Positions 42,601 to 51,318 of a stretch of 64,000 nucleotides of DNA are shown here, piece by piece (position 1 is the stretch's first letter; the number at the start of each line of letters is the position of its first letter). This stretch comes from Polaromonas sp. GTDB lineage: Bacteria > Pseudomonadota > Gammaproteobacteria > Burkholderiales > Burkholderiaceae_C. The stretch covers positions 1 to 64,000 of the forward strand of contig NZ_JAQSDN010000036.1 of assembly GCF_029945925.1 (NCBI RefSeq), read 5' to 3'. A program made the translations under genes and the position numbers. The notes beneath the pieces are model-generated. The model was not told where the DNA came from. It was given only the letters and a program-made list of their open reading frames with translations, and made no database searches.

Positions 42601-43360
42601 GAACCGTGCGGCAAGTCTGTTTGGGCTGACAGTGCCGCAGACCTTGAACGCGGGCAATGTGGGGCGCCTGGTGGATGATGTGCGCCGCGAGGCCGGTGGA
42701 AAACGAGAAGCCGTAGGCAAGTTGGTTGTGACCTTGCGCGACCGCGCAACCCGCTACGGTGCGTCAACTGCCGGGCGCGTGCGCACCAGCGAATCAGCAC
42801 AGGCTCTGCTCGCAACCTTGCAGGCAGCAACGGACGCCGAATTAGTACAGGCCCTGGCCGGTGCCTCCATCGAGACCTCGGAAGCGGCGGTTAGCCGTTG
42901 CATGGGGCAAGCCCAAACTGTGGCCGACGCCTTGAACAGCACAAAGTGGAACATTTTTGATGCGATGCGCGACCTGCAAGATCATCGTCAGACCGCGGCA
43001 GCATCCATTCTGACCCGCTTGATCGAAGCGCTTGAAAGCGAAGAGCACGTCATCCCGCTGAAATCAAAACTGGAGGAGCTCGACCGAGACGCTGTGCGCT
43101 TGCTGACTGTCATTGCGCCTCCGCCCTCACCCACCCCGCCAGGTCGGGCGCCACTGCCGATGCCTGTGATACCTGCGCCCCCCCCTTCCTCAGGCACAGA
43201 AGCTCAGCCTGCAACCCCCGTGCTGGTGGAAGAGGCCCAAGAGGTCAACTTGCACACCGATGCTGCAGCGGCGGTGTTGAAGACCCTGCAAGATAAGCTC
43301 CAGGGTGACCATGAGCTTGAACTGAGTTTGAGCTGGCGCCTTCAGCGCCGGAGTTCTTGA
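39659..43360 (+). CDS. pglY: BREX type 2 ATPase PglY
   Basis: A 1233-residue P-loop ATPase. Walker A 'HGSFGSGKSHF' (G70-S77, K76) begins a AAA-like N-terminal part after 'LRDLINIPERVHQGDFVLKL'. Walker B-like 'VILFLDELVLWLAS' is at ~265-278 and 'FVARQRDLRDLVGENLAG' follows. The C-terminal half has no recognised domain; a proline-rich linker (~1150-1185) precedes the end. PglY partners PglZ in type 2 systems. Its stop is 2 bp from the pglZ start. A 22-codon open frame between it and the preceding gene is not counted as a gene. Confidence 0.92.
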   Translation: MTFLRDLINIPERVHQGDFVLKLSEGVTHADATLRDYVVTPQLVDAFDNALGFIKQSVESSGSKAAYLHGSFGSGKSHFMAVLNLVLAGNTQARSIPELASVVARHGWTHGKKFLLVPYHMIGARDMESAILGQYAEFVRKLHPTAPVPGFYLAEGLFADAQRMREQMGDAAFFAKLNEGPEATDGSSSTGGGGWGDMDAGWDATSFDTATLEAPNGEERSRLVGDLISKFFSAYRALAGGGESYVSLDDGLSIMTRHAQALGYDAVILFLDELVLWLASHAADVSFVSREGTKLVKLVEATNADRPIPLVSFVARQRDLRDLVGENLAGSVQAQFSDVLRHWEARFHRITLEDRNLPAIAEKRVLRPIDEAARQTLQTAFEEVLRVRKDVLDTLLTTSADRDMFQKVYPFSPALVQTLIAVSAALQRERTALKLMMQLLVDRRADLELGQLIPVGDLYDAISEGDEPFSEGMRLHFDNAKRLYTQRLLPMLERQHNVTWEAIKLGQADATAAKNLRNDGRLLKTLLLGALVPEVESLKGLTAQRLAALNHGTFKSPIPGREAQDVLRKCRDWASEIGEIKITEDQNPVVSIQVTGVDIEPILRAAEANDNAGNRRKKIRESLFAELGIPDDGALFTTYEFTWRGTRREVELLYENVREMTDERLRGRSGAWTVVLDFPFDEPNRSPADDIARLAAYRGGDTKTLVWLPSFFSGKALADLRRLVVLDHILSGDRFESYASHLSFVDRVQAKALARNQLDSLRSKLRSQLEVAFGISTEPRDAVTNALTADQQFQSLDPTLSPRPPVGATFKEAFEALLGQLFAHQYPAHPEFDTDIKPAVIRKIWPEVQRAIEATDRRGLVQDSATRRLVRSIVNPCQLGQMGETHLLVEDHWRSRFAQSHARDGGGPMTVAQLRRWIDLPNPMGLPLELQNLIILSFAALTNRRFIQRGGPVEPTVDNLADELELREQSLPPTDEWSKAVNRAASLFGLTVPQTLNAGNVGRLVDDVRREAGGKREAVGKLVVTLRDRATRYGASTAGRVRTSESAQALLATLQAATDAELVQALAGASIETSEAAVSRCMGQAQTVADALNSTKWNIFDAMRDLQDHRQTAAASILTRLIEALESEEHVIPLKSKLEELDRDAVRLLTVIAPPPSPTPPGRAPLPMPVIPAPPPSSGTEAQPATPVLVEEAQEVNLHTDAAAAVLKTLQDKLQGDHELELSLSWRLQRRSS

Positions 43361-43362
43361 CC

Positions 43363-46077
43363 ATGACTCTTTCGGTGCCGCAAATTGCTGCGCAACTGGA
43401 GTCGGTGCTGGCGCGTGAGCCAAACGCATTCGCGATCGCGATTCGGTCTGAGACCAAGCTGGCCTGGCCGGACATTGTTACCCAGCGCGGGCGCCAGTTT
43501 TCACTACGTTGGTGTGACTCGATGCTAGCCATGCGCGAGGCCTTGAGCGATATCGAACACGCCACTCCAGCGGATACCGGCCTGGTGGTGCTGACGCCGT
43601 TGGGGACCCACGAGATAGCGGAGGACATCGCGGCGCGACTGGCACGAGGCCGTATCTTCCAGCCTGAGGGCTGGCAAATCGTGCGACAGCTCTTTGGTGC
43701 GAAAGAAATCGATGCCCGTCTGGGGCGTTTCAGTTGGATGCCACAAGTCTTGGTGGATGGAACTGCCCAAGGCGCATACACCCCTGTTGCAAACGGTTTT
43801 CTTGATCTTGAAACAGCTTGGAAGGAACTGTTGCGGCGCTTCCTGCAGTTGGATACGGCTCGGCCTGATGCCACCGCACTGCTGCGATGGACGATGCAAC
43901 CCACCGCCGATGCCTCGCTCAGCTTGCTGCCCGCCATTGCGCGGCCTGATGCACTTGCCTGGCTAGGAGAATCTGCGGGAACGGCAGGGCATATGGTGCT
44001 GGCCTGCGTTGAAGCGGGGCGAACGGGTGACGCCGTGGCATTGGGGCTGGTGTGTGGCGTGCTCTACGCTAACGCCGGCGAAGGCCAGGCCGCCTTGGGT
44101 CACGCAGCCATCAGGCTAGAGCGGTTTGTGAACGAAACGCATGTCGGTGTTACGGATGGTCGCGCTTGGGCGCAGGCGGCACAGCAGTTGGTTCGCGACA
44201 GCGGACCAGATGTTTACCGTGCAGCCCTAGATCGGGCGGACTCATTGTTGAATGAATTGCGTGTGGCTGAATTCGCTCATCTGAGCGATGTTTTGCCGTT
44301 GGGATTTGACCAACGCCTGCGCGCCTTTGCGCAGAAACTCACCGACCACGTTCAAACCCTCACTGAAGAAACGCTGGCAGACGTGGAAGATGCTGCCAAT
44401 CGCGTCTTGGGCCACGTACTAGCAGCCACCCAAGCACAGCGAGCCGACCGGGTGGAAATGGCAAGGCGCATGGCCCGCTGGCTGGTGCGACCTGCAACAG
44501 GCGCGGCTACCGTGGCTGACCTGGTATGTTGGCAGGCCGATGAAGGTTCGTTTGTGGACTGGGCACGTTTCAGATTACTGGGGGGTGATGAACTACTGGA
44601 AGTGTCTCAAGCCTACGAAGCTGTGCGCAAAGCAGTCATCGCGCGGCGAAACGCCTCCGGACAGCAGTTTGCGCAAAGTTTGCAGCGCTGGAACACACAA
44701 GCACCAGCTTCTGAGGGCCGAGTCGTTCCCCTGGAATATGTGCTGGAGCGGGTGGTAGCTCCGCTTGCAGCACTTCAACCAGTCCTCTTGCTGGTGATTG
44801 ATGGCCTGAGTACCAGCATTTTTAGGGAACTATTTGTCCGGCCCGAGCGCTTGGGTTGGGCTGAGATGGTGCCGGCCACTTTGGCCAGGCCGATGGCCGG
44901 CGTGGCTGCATTTCCGACCGTCACTGAGGTGAGCCGTGCAACCCTGTTGTGCGGCAAGCTCACCACCGGCACATCTTCTATGGAAAAGACGGGGTTCTCG
45001 ACTCACACGGCCTTGCTGGCCCATTCGCGCGCAGACGCCCCGCCAAAGTTGTTTCACAAGGGTGATTTGAGTGACTCCACGAATCTCTCAAATGAAGTGC
45101 GGACGGCAATTGCCAACCCGCATCAGCGCGTCGTCGGCCTGGTTTACAACGCCGTCGATGACCATTTGAGCGGTCCCGACCAGCTTAATCAGCGTTGGGC
45201 GCTGGAAGATTTGCGTTTGATTCTCCCCATTTTGCGGGAAGCGAAAGACGCGCGCCGCGTCGTCATCATCACCGCGGATCATGGGCATCTCCTAGAAGAT
45301 GGCACAACGCAAATCAGCGGCGGTGAGAGTGATCGGTGGAGAAATAGCGTTGATACCACCAATGCTGGGAACAGTAGCGAAGTTGTTTTGACCGCTGGAC
45401 GCGTTAGGACTGCCAACGGGGCTACAGCAGTAGCCTGTTTGTGGAGCGAAAGTTTTAGGTACGCGGGTCGAAAAAACGGTTACCACGGTGGGGTGTCACT
45501 GCAAGAGGTGACCGTGCCGCTGAGCGTTTTAGTGCCGTTCGGCACGAATTTGCCCGACTGGCAACCTGCACTGCCCGCCCAACCGGAATGGTGGGATTTG
45601 CCCAACGTTGTATCGCAGCCGCCCGCTTTGCCCGAAGTCTTGCCGACGGCTCGCGCGACCGCGCGCCGAGCAGCGATACCGCCGCCTGCGCAAGACCAGT
45701 TGTTTGACGCCCCTGCGACAGCAATTCCGGGGGCTTTGCAAACTCAAGCCGAGGACTGGATCGAATCCCTGCTGCGAAGCCAAGTGTATGCCGCTCAGCG
45801 TTCGTTGGCGGCGCGCGTGGCACCACCCGATGAACAGATGCGCAAGTTGCTAACAGCACTCGCGAACAGAGGCGGAAAGCTGTCACGGGCCGCATTGGCC
45901 CAGAGGCTGTCAGTACCCGAACTTCGATTGAACGGCATGCTGAGCGCAGCGCGGCGAATCTTGAATGTGGACCAGGCTACGGTACTGCTGCTGGATGAAG
46001 CCGCTGGCACCGTGGAGCTGAACCGGATGTTGCTGTTGCAGCAATTTCGCATCACGCTCGCAGGAGGTAGCCGATGA
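43363..46077 (+). CDS. pglZ: BREX type 2 alkaline-phosphatase-superfamily protein PglZ
   Basis: A 904-residue protein. N-terminal ~450 residues contain repeats of alpha-helical nature with no assigned function. The PglZ domain (~470-740) has the metal motifs of the alkaline-phosphatase superfamily: 'VIDGLS' (D480) and 'ITADHGHL' (D639, H640, H642). Its C-terminal part holds a proline-rich linker and a helical tail. Start is ATG at 43363; the in-frame TTG six bases earlier is in the pglY stop region and lacks support. Overlaps brxD by four bases. Confidence 0.92.
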   Translation: MTLSVPQIAAQLESVLAREPNAFAIAIRSETKLAWPDIVTQRGRQFSLRWCDSMLAMREALSDIEHATPADTGLVVLTPLGTHEIAEDIAARLARGRIFQPEGWQIVRQLFGAKEIDARLGRFSWMPQVLVDGTAQGAYTPVANGFLDLETAWKELLRRFLQLDTARPDATALLRWTMQPTADASLSLLPAIARPDALAWLGESAGTAGHMVLACVEAGRTGDAVALGLVCGVLYANAGEGQAALGHAAIRLERFVNETHVGVTDGRAWAQAAQQLVRDSGPDVYRAALDRADSLLNELRVAEFAHLSDVLPLGFDQRLRAFAQKLTDHVQTLTEETLADVEDAANRVLGHVLAATQAQRADRVEMARRMARWLVRPATGAATVADLVCWQADEGSFVDWARFRLLGGDELLEVSQAYEAVRKAVIARRNASGQQFAQSLQRWNTQAPASEGRVVPLEYVLERVVAPLAALQPVLLLVIDGLSTSIFRELFVRPERLGWAEMVPATLARPMAGVAAFPTVTEVSRATLLCGKLTTGTSSMEKTGFSTHTALLAHSRADAPPKLFHKGDLSDSTNLSNEVRTAIANPHQRVVGLVYNAVDDHLSGPDQLNQRWALEDLRLILPILREAKDARRVVIITADHGHLLEDGTTQISGGESDRWRNSVDTTNAGNSSEVVLTAGRVRTANGATAVACLWSESFRYAGRKNGYHGGVSLQEVTVPLSVLVPFGTNLPDWQPALPAQPEWWDLPNVVSQPPALPEVLPTARATARRAAIPPPAQDQLFDAPATAIPGALQTQAEDWIESLLRSQVYAAQRSLAARVAPPDEQMRKLLTALANRGGKLSRAALAQRLSVPELRLNGMLSAARRILNVDQATVLLLDEAAGTVELNRMLLLQQFRITLAGGSR

Positions 46078-47384
46078 TCAGCGCTGCACGCCGTGATGAC
46101 ATTATTGGCGCTTTAAGGCGCGGCACCGTCCCGAGCTCTGGATTAGACGCGTTGGCAGTGGGAATCGAGTCATTCGCACCCACGCTGTACGAAGAGCTGG
46201 CTACAGTTTCGTCAGGGCGTGGTGGCTTCAAGGCGGTGCGTGGTGAGTACGGCACTGGGAAGACGTTTTTTGGTCGCTGGCTCCAGGAGCGAGCACGGAC
46301 GAGAGGCTTTGCCTCCAGCGAAGTGCAAATCAATGAGACGGAAACACCCCTGCACCGCCTAGAGACCATTTATCGCCGCCTGATCGAGCGCCTGGGCACA
46401 GTAGACAGCAGCATCGGCGCATTTCGCGGCGTGATCGATGGCTGGTTTTTTGCACTAGAACAGGATGTACTGGCAGACAATTCGTTTGACTCCAGTGACG
46501 CAACAGCGCTGCTGGAGCGTACAGCCACGCTCATGGAAACCAAGCTGACGGCGATCAGCAAAACCGCGCCTGCCTTCTCTGCGGTGCTACGAACTTACCG
46601 GCGAGCCTTGGCGGATGGCGACAACCAGCTTGCTGAGGGCTTGATCAGTTGGCTGGCTGGTCAGCCCAATGTTGCAGCGAGCGTGAAGCGTGCGGCAGGC
46701 ATCAAAGGCGAACTGGACCATTTCGGCGCTGTCAACTTCCTGATCGGATTGCTGACAATTCTGCGTGACAGTGGCTTTCCCGGCCTGGTACTCGTGCTGG
46801 ATGAAGTGGAAACGCTGCAGCGCATGCGGGCTGACACGCGGGAACGTGGCTTGAATGCGCTACGCCAGTTGATCGATGAAATAGATGCCGGGAGATTCCC
46901 AGGCCTGTACTTGGTTATTACAGGCACCCCGGCCTTCTATGACGGTGCCCAAGGGGTCCAGCGACTCGCACCGCTGGCACAACGGCTACATGTGGACTTT
47001 GGCACCGACCGGAAATTTGACAATCCCCGAGCTGTTCAGATCCGTCTCGCCCCTTTCGACCAAGGATCACTGTTGGCCGTGGGCAAGCGAGTACGGGACA
47101 TCTATGCGCAGACACAGCCGAATGAGGCTCGACTGCGCAGCGTGGTCGATGATTCTTACATCGAGGTCTTGGCCCGTTCCGTTGCGGGTGGTCTTGGTGG
47201 CAAAGTAGGCGTGGCACCACGCTTGTTTCTGAAGAAACTCGTGGCCGATGTCCTTGACCGTGTCGACTTGCATGAGAGCTTTGACCCGCGGCTGCATTAC
47301 AGCCTCACGCTCAATGAAAATGAGATGACAGCCAATGAGCGTGCCGCAGCTGGCGCCACCAGTGTGGACGACATAGAGCTGTGA
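46074..47384 (+). CDS. brxD: BREX type 2 ATP-binding protein BrxD
   Basis: A 436-residue AAA-type ATPase. Walker A 'GEYGTGKTFF' at G57-T64 (K63), Walker B-like 'LVLVLDEVETLQRM' at ~240-253, sensor region 'FPGLYLVITGTPAFYDGAQGVQRL'. BrxD is a standard member of type 2 BREX with BrxHI. Both ends overlap neighbours by four bases (pglZ-brxD and brxD-brxHI), indicating tight translational coupling and probably a protein complex. Confidence 0.92.
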   Translation: MISAARRDDIIGALRRGTVPSSGLDALAVGIESFAPTLYEELATVSSGRGGFKAVRGEYGTGKTFFGRWLQERARTRGFASSEVQINETETPLHRLETIYRRLIERLGTVDSSIGAFRGVIDGWFFALEQDVLADNSFDSSDATALLERTATLMETKLTAISKTAPAFSAVLRTYRRALADGDNQLAEGLISWLAGQPNVAASVKRAAGIKGELDHFGAVNFLIGLLTILRDSGFPGLVLVLDEVETLQRMRADTRERGLNALRQLIDEIDAGRFPGLYLVITGTPAFYDGAQGVQRLAPLAQRLHVDFGTDRKFDNPRAVQIRLAPFDQGSLLAVGKRVRDIYAQTQPNEARLRSVVDDSYIEVLARSVAGGLGGKVGVAPRLFLKKLVADVLDRVDLHESFDPRLHYSLTLNENEMTANERAAAGATSVDDIEL

Positions 47385-49444
47385 GCGAATTCGAAAAACT
47401 TCACCCGGCGCTGCAATACCATGTGGTCAATTCGCTGGGCTGGAGTAGCCTGCGACCCACCCAGCTGCAGGCGATAGAACCCATCCTGTCCGGCATGCAC
47501 TGTCTTTTGCTGGCGCCCACAGCAGGGGGTAAGACCGAGGCCGCCATCATTCCCGTTTTGTCTCGGATGATGACTCATGCTTGGCCCGGCGTGAGCGTGA
47601 TCTACGTATGCCCGATCAAGGCCCTGTTGAACAACCTTGAACAACGTTTGTCCTACTACGCAGGTCTCGTTGGCCGGCGTGTGGCGGTGTGGCACGGGGA
47701 TGTTTCCCAATCCAAAAAAGGGCATGCCCTTAAGGATGCCCCAGACATACTCTTGACTACCCCAGAGTCACTCGAAGGCATGCTGGTTTCCACCCGCATC
47801 GACCGCATGGCCTGGTTTGGGAATTTGCGGGTGCTAATTGCAGATGAGCTGCATGCGTTTGCAGCCGATGACCGTGGTTGGCATATGCGGGCTGTGTTGC
47901 ACCGCCTGCAGCAATATGTACCCCACGAAATGCAGAGGCTGGGTCTTTCTGCAACTGTGAGCAATCCTGACGAACTGCTGGAATGGTTTGCACCCACGGG
48001 AACAAAACAGGTTGTAGGTAGCGCTTCCGTGAGTACCGATGCTGACGTCACCGTGGATTTCGTTGGCTCGCTGGTAAACGCAGGTACGGTCATAGCCCGA
48101 CTTCACCGCGGCAGTAAGCGCCTGGTTTTTTGCGATTCACGCAGCAGTGCGGAGCAACTGACCAGCATGCTGCGTGGCCAGGATGTGCGCGCCTTTCTAA
48201 GCCACGCCTCGCTCAGCCACTCTGAGAGAAAGCTTGCTGAAACGGCCTTTGCTGAAGAAAAGGATTGCGTGATTGTGGCCACCTCTACTCTGGAACTTGG
48301 CATCGACGTGGGGGATCTGGATCATGTGATTCAGATCGACGCACCGGCGACCGTGTCCTCGTTCCTACAGCGAATGGGGCGCACTGGCCGCAGGCCCGGC
48401 GCAAAGCGCAGTTGCCTGTTCCTGTGCACCAATGACGATTCGTTGATGTTGGCCATGGGTATTTGTCGGCTGTGGGGCGAAGCTTGGGTTGAAGCGGCCT
48501 ACCCACCCCCCGCTCCTTGGGCTCTCGTGGCCCAGCAAGCCATGGCGGCAACTCTGGAACGCGGTCAATGGCCACGACAAGAACTGGTTTCGCTACTCGG
48601 TGGAGCATTTCCTGAATCAGATAAACAAGGCATCTGCAATGTGATTGGGCACATGGTGGATACAGGTCACTTGATGGAAACAGAGAACATCCTTCAAATT
48701 GGTCCCACCACTGAAAAGCAATTTGGTCGAGCGCACTACATGGACTTGCTGGCTTCCTTTTCAGCGAACCAACTGCTGTTGGGTCGCTTCGGCAGCGTCG
48801 AAGTGGGCTACATCGACCCCACAATGCTGGCCGGAAAAAAGGAAAATCGCTTGATATTGCTGGCGGGGAAGAGCTGGCGTATCGCTGACGTTGACTGGAA
48901 ACGGCAAACGGTTTGGCTGGAACCAGTGAAAGAAGGTGGCAAGGCGCGTTGGATAGGTAGTGGGCGGTCGCTGAGTCGCGAGATAGCCCAAGGCATTCTG
49001 CGCGCGTTGAGGCATGGAACGGGTGAACACACGGTCATTTCAAAACGTGCCCGCCTTGAAATTGAACAGATCATTGAAGACGTACCGGACGCTGAAAACA
49101 ATGGGGCTCTATCAGTCACCAGGACCGACTCGGTGGTGTCACGTCTATGGACCTTTGCCGGCACCCGCGCCAATCGCACCATCGCCAAACAGATTCAGTC
49201 GCTGGTGGAGGTCAAACGCATTGATGCTATGGGTATTGATCTGAAAACCCCCATCGACCCAAGCGAGCTGAGCGCTGAACTCCTGGCGGCGGAAATTCAG
49301 TTTTCGGCGGGTGAGATCGAAGATCTCGCGAAGCCCATCAAGTTTTCAGAGTGCCTGCCGGCGTCATTGCTGGTTCAGATTGTTCGCATGCGGCAATTTG
49401 AGAGTGCAGCAGATAGGCTCCCCACTGGGCAACCTGCAAATTGA
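47381..49444 (+). CDS. brxHI: BREX type 2 Lhr-like DEAD/DEAH helicase BrxHI
   Basis: A 687-residue SF2 helicase. Walker A 'APTAGGKTEAAI' (K51), DExH box 'ADELHAF' (D155-H158), 'LSATVSN', helicase C-terminal motifs 'VATSTLELGIDVGDLDHVIQID' and 'QRMGRTGRRPG'. The order and spacing resemble Lhr-type helicases without the large C-terminal Lhr extension; the final ~200 residues are of a distinct, unassigned type. GTG start overlaps the brxD stop (GTGA). It is the last standard type 2 BREX gene. Confidence 0.92.
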   Translation: MSEFEKLHPALQYHVVNSLGWSSLRPTQLQAIEPILSGMHCLLLAPTAGGKTEAAIIPVLSRMMTHAWPGVSVIYVCPIKALLNNLEQRLSYYAGLVGRRVAVWHGDVSQSKKGHALKDAPDILLTTPESLEGMLVSTRIDRMAWFGNLRVLIADELHAFAADDRGWHMRAVLHRLQQYVPHEMQRLGLSATVSNPDELLEWFAPTGTKQVVGSASVSTDADVTVDFVGSLVNAGTVIARLHRGSKRLVFCDSRSSAEQLTSMLRGQDVRAFLSHASLSHSERKLAETAFAEEKDCVIVATSTLELGIDVGDLDHVIQIDAPATVSSFLQRMGRTGRRPGAKRSCLFLCTNDDSLMLAMGICRLWGEAWVEAAYPPPAPWALVAQQAMAATLERGQWPRQELVSLLGGAFPESDKQGICNVIGHMVDTGHLMETENILQIGPTTEKQFGRAHYMDLLASFSANQLLLGRFGSVEVGYIDPTMLAGKKENRLILLAGKSWRIADVDWKRQTVWLEPVKEGGKARWIGSGRSLSREIAQGILRALRHGTGEHTVISKRARLEIEQIIEDVPDAENNGALSVTRTDSVVSRLWTFAGTRANRTIAKQIQSLVEVKRIDAMGIDLKTPIDPSELSAELLAAEIQFSAGEIEDLAKPIKFSECLPASLLVQIVRMRQFESAADRLPTGQPAN

Positions 49445-49465
49445 TGCAAATTTGGTCGGGCTATC

Positions 49466-49493
49466 TTGACAATCGCTCGACCGGGAATATCCT
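49466..49493 (+). promoter_or_regulatory. Sigma-70-type promoter of the polyvalent-like gene
   Basis: TTGACA at 49466-49471 and TATCCT at 49488-49493 are separated by 16 bases, close to consensus. It lies ~25 bp upstream of the ATG at 49520, in the 22-bp gap after brxHI plus the first bases of a longer open frame. Confidence 0.65.
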
Positions 49494-49519
49494 TTTGGCC
49501 CAGCGCATATCAGCGTGAC

Positions 49520-51187
49520 ATGATGACTTTAAGTCAAAAAAAATTAGAGCTGAGGTTCGGGGACTGCGCCTACGGCCTGTCTGCGCGTCGCTTATGGGAG
49601 CACACCGAGCTGGGCCAAATCAACGTTTTCGGGGCGCCTATTCGAGCGAGGCGAGGTGGCAACGAACCTGAGGTTTTTATCGATGTAGCCTTGATGTACG
49701 CCTCGGGCCTATCACTAGTAGGTGTGACCTTGGCCGAATGGAAGGCGGGAAAGACTGTGAGACATGCGGATGCTGGGGACTTTGTATTAGACCTCAGCAG
49801 CGCGCAATCCCCGGCTGTACTGGAGTTCGTCCGTGAGGTCGCGAGCCATCTTGATCTTTGCGGGATGCGGCAGGCCACACGCAATCAGAACCACCAGTTT
49901 CTACCAGCAGCCAAGGCGGGCGATGCCTTTGGACTTCCATTTGTCCACAGCACCTTGCAGCGTTGCCTAAAAGCTCTCGGAAAAACCAAGGCAAAAGGGG
50001 AGCAGTGGATAGCCACGATTAAAAATTTTGAGAAAAAGGGACTGCGCGCAGACGAGTTAAATCGTTCCGGCGTAGTGCCTGAGTTGTTGGCGCTGGATTT
50101 TGACGGCCACCAAGCGACTGCCGACGAGATTGTGGAGATGTGCAGTTTTGCACCGATGCGGCTGTCAGTGATACCGGTGGTCAATGACGCGCAGCGGCAA
50201 TTGCGGTTTACTCCCGCCACCACACGCCCCTTAAAGCGGGCGAAGAAGCTGCCCAACGCGCAGTCAGGGCAAACGCGCACTGTGGTCGAAACCGACCCCG
50301 TATTGGGTTACCGCCTTGAAAAGATCCAACACCAAGCCCTGTGGGGTACGGAGAGTCACTGGCAAGCTGTATCGCACGATGGTCGAGTGGTCAATAACGT
50401 CACTAATCGCAATCTGCTGGCCACGGCTGAATCTGCGGCGGCACTAGCCGCAAGCGACGCCAAACTACGCTTCCCCAAGCGCCTAACCTTGGGGCGTTGG
50501 AGTCATTTGGCCTGGTCAGGCGGGAAGGACTATTGCGAGTGGCTGATTACCCTTCCGTACTACCCGGAGAGCTATTTCTCGAACCATTTCACGGTACGCA
50601 ACGTGCTGGCACATGTTCGCTGCGACGTGCGCGATGGGGCTGACGGTGAACGCGTGCTGCTGATTCAGGAAGTACAAAGCGACTGGGCCAAGAGTTTGCG
50701 CCAAGCCATCGACCTCCTTGAGGTAGACGAGGAGCATCCCCAGTTCCCTCCGTTTTGGCGAGAGTGGGCCGCATTGACCATGAAGTTGGTGCTTTTGCAT
50801 GCTGCGCATCAAGGGCTCGATGCCGTCGCTTGGACGCGGGGAGCGCATCAAGCTTTTCGCTACAAAGGCCTTGGCGCAAAGGGCCTGAAGCAGCTTTATG
50901 ACCAGATATTGCCACGGGAGGTCAACCGGATGATCAAGCCATTCGGCGTTGTTTGCGAAGAACTCGGGGTATTTGTACCCGCCAATTTCAGCATCAAGCA
51001 ATCCGAGGACGGGTACGAGGTTTACACAGCGGAAAATGAGCTGTTGGGTACGGCTCCTACGCTTGAAGACGCCAGGCAGTTTGTGCCGGACGGAGCCCAT
51101 GAGCTGCTGTACGCAGTGCATGGCGTCAGGTTGTCAGGAGAGATGCGGCAGGCAATTTTGTCGACTGGGTTTCCTGCCTGGGGCTGA
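49520..51187 (+). CDS. BREX-adjacent protein resembling modules of phage polyvalent proteins
   Basis: A 555-residue protein with no standard annotation. The middle has a pattern 'EQWIATIKNFEKKGLRADELNRSGV' and the C-terminal third has 'VLAHVRCDVRDGADGERVLLIQEVQSDWAKSLRQ', 'WAALTMKLVLLHAAHQGLDAVAWTRGAHQAFRYKG' and 'QLYDQILPREVNRMIKPFG'. From memory these resemble segments of large phage polyvalent proteins, without proof. No signal peptide, membrane segment or nuclease motif was found. Separate promoter after brxHI. Start at 49520 because a longer TTG start would lie in the -35 box. Confidence 0.6.
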   Translation: MMTLSQKKLELRFGDCAYGLSARRLWEHTELGQINVFGAPIRARRGGNEPEVFIDVALMYASGLSLVGVTLAEWKAGKTVRHADAGDFVLDLSSAQSPAVLEFVREVASHLDLCGMRQATRNQNHQFLPAAKAGDAFGLPFVHSTLQRCLKALGKTKAKGEQWIATIKNFEKKGLRADELNRSGVVPELLALDFDGHQATADEIVEMCSFAPMRLSVIPVVNDAQRQLRFTPATTRPLKRAKKLPNAQSGQTRTVVETDPVLGYRLEKIQHQALWGTESHWQAVSHDGRVVNNVTNRNLLATAESAAALAASDAKLRFPKRLTLGRWSHLAWSGGKDYCEWLITLPYYPESYFSNHFTVRNVLAHVRCDVRDGADGERVLLIQEVQSDWAKSLRQAIDLLEVDEEHPQFPPFWREWAALTMKLVLLHAAHQGLDAVAWTRGAHQAFRYKGLGAKGLKQLYDQILPREVNRMIKPFGVVCEELGVFVPANFSIKQSEDGYEVYTAENELLGTAPTLEDARQFVPDGAHELLYAVHGVRLSGEMRQAILSTGFPAWG

Positions 51188-51318
51188 AATATATGCACCA
51201 CTGCCAACCAAGTTCATCCTACTTGCCTGCGCTCCTTTATGCTGGCGGGTAGTTTGGATGTCGTTGCGGAAGCTGCGTGTGACCATCGGCTCCTTCCTCT
51301 TTTGCCCAAGGATTACCC

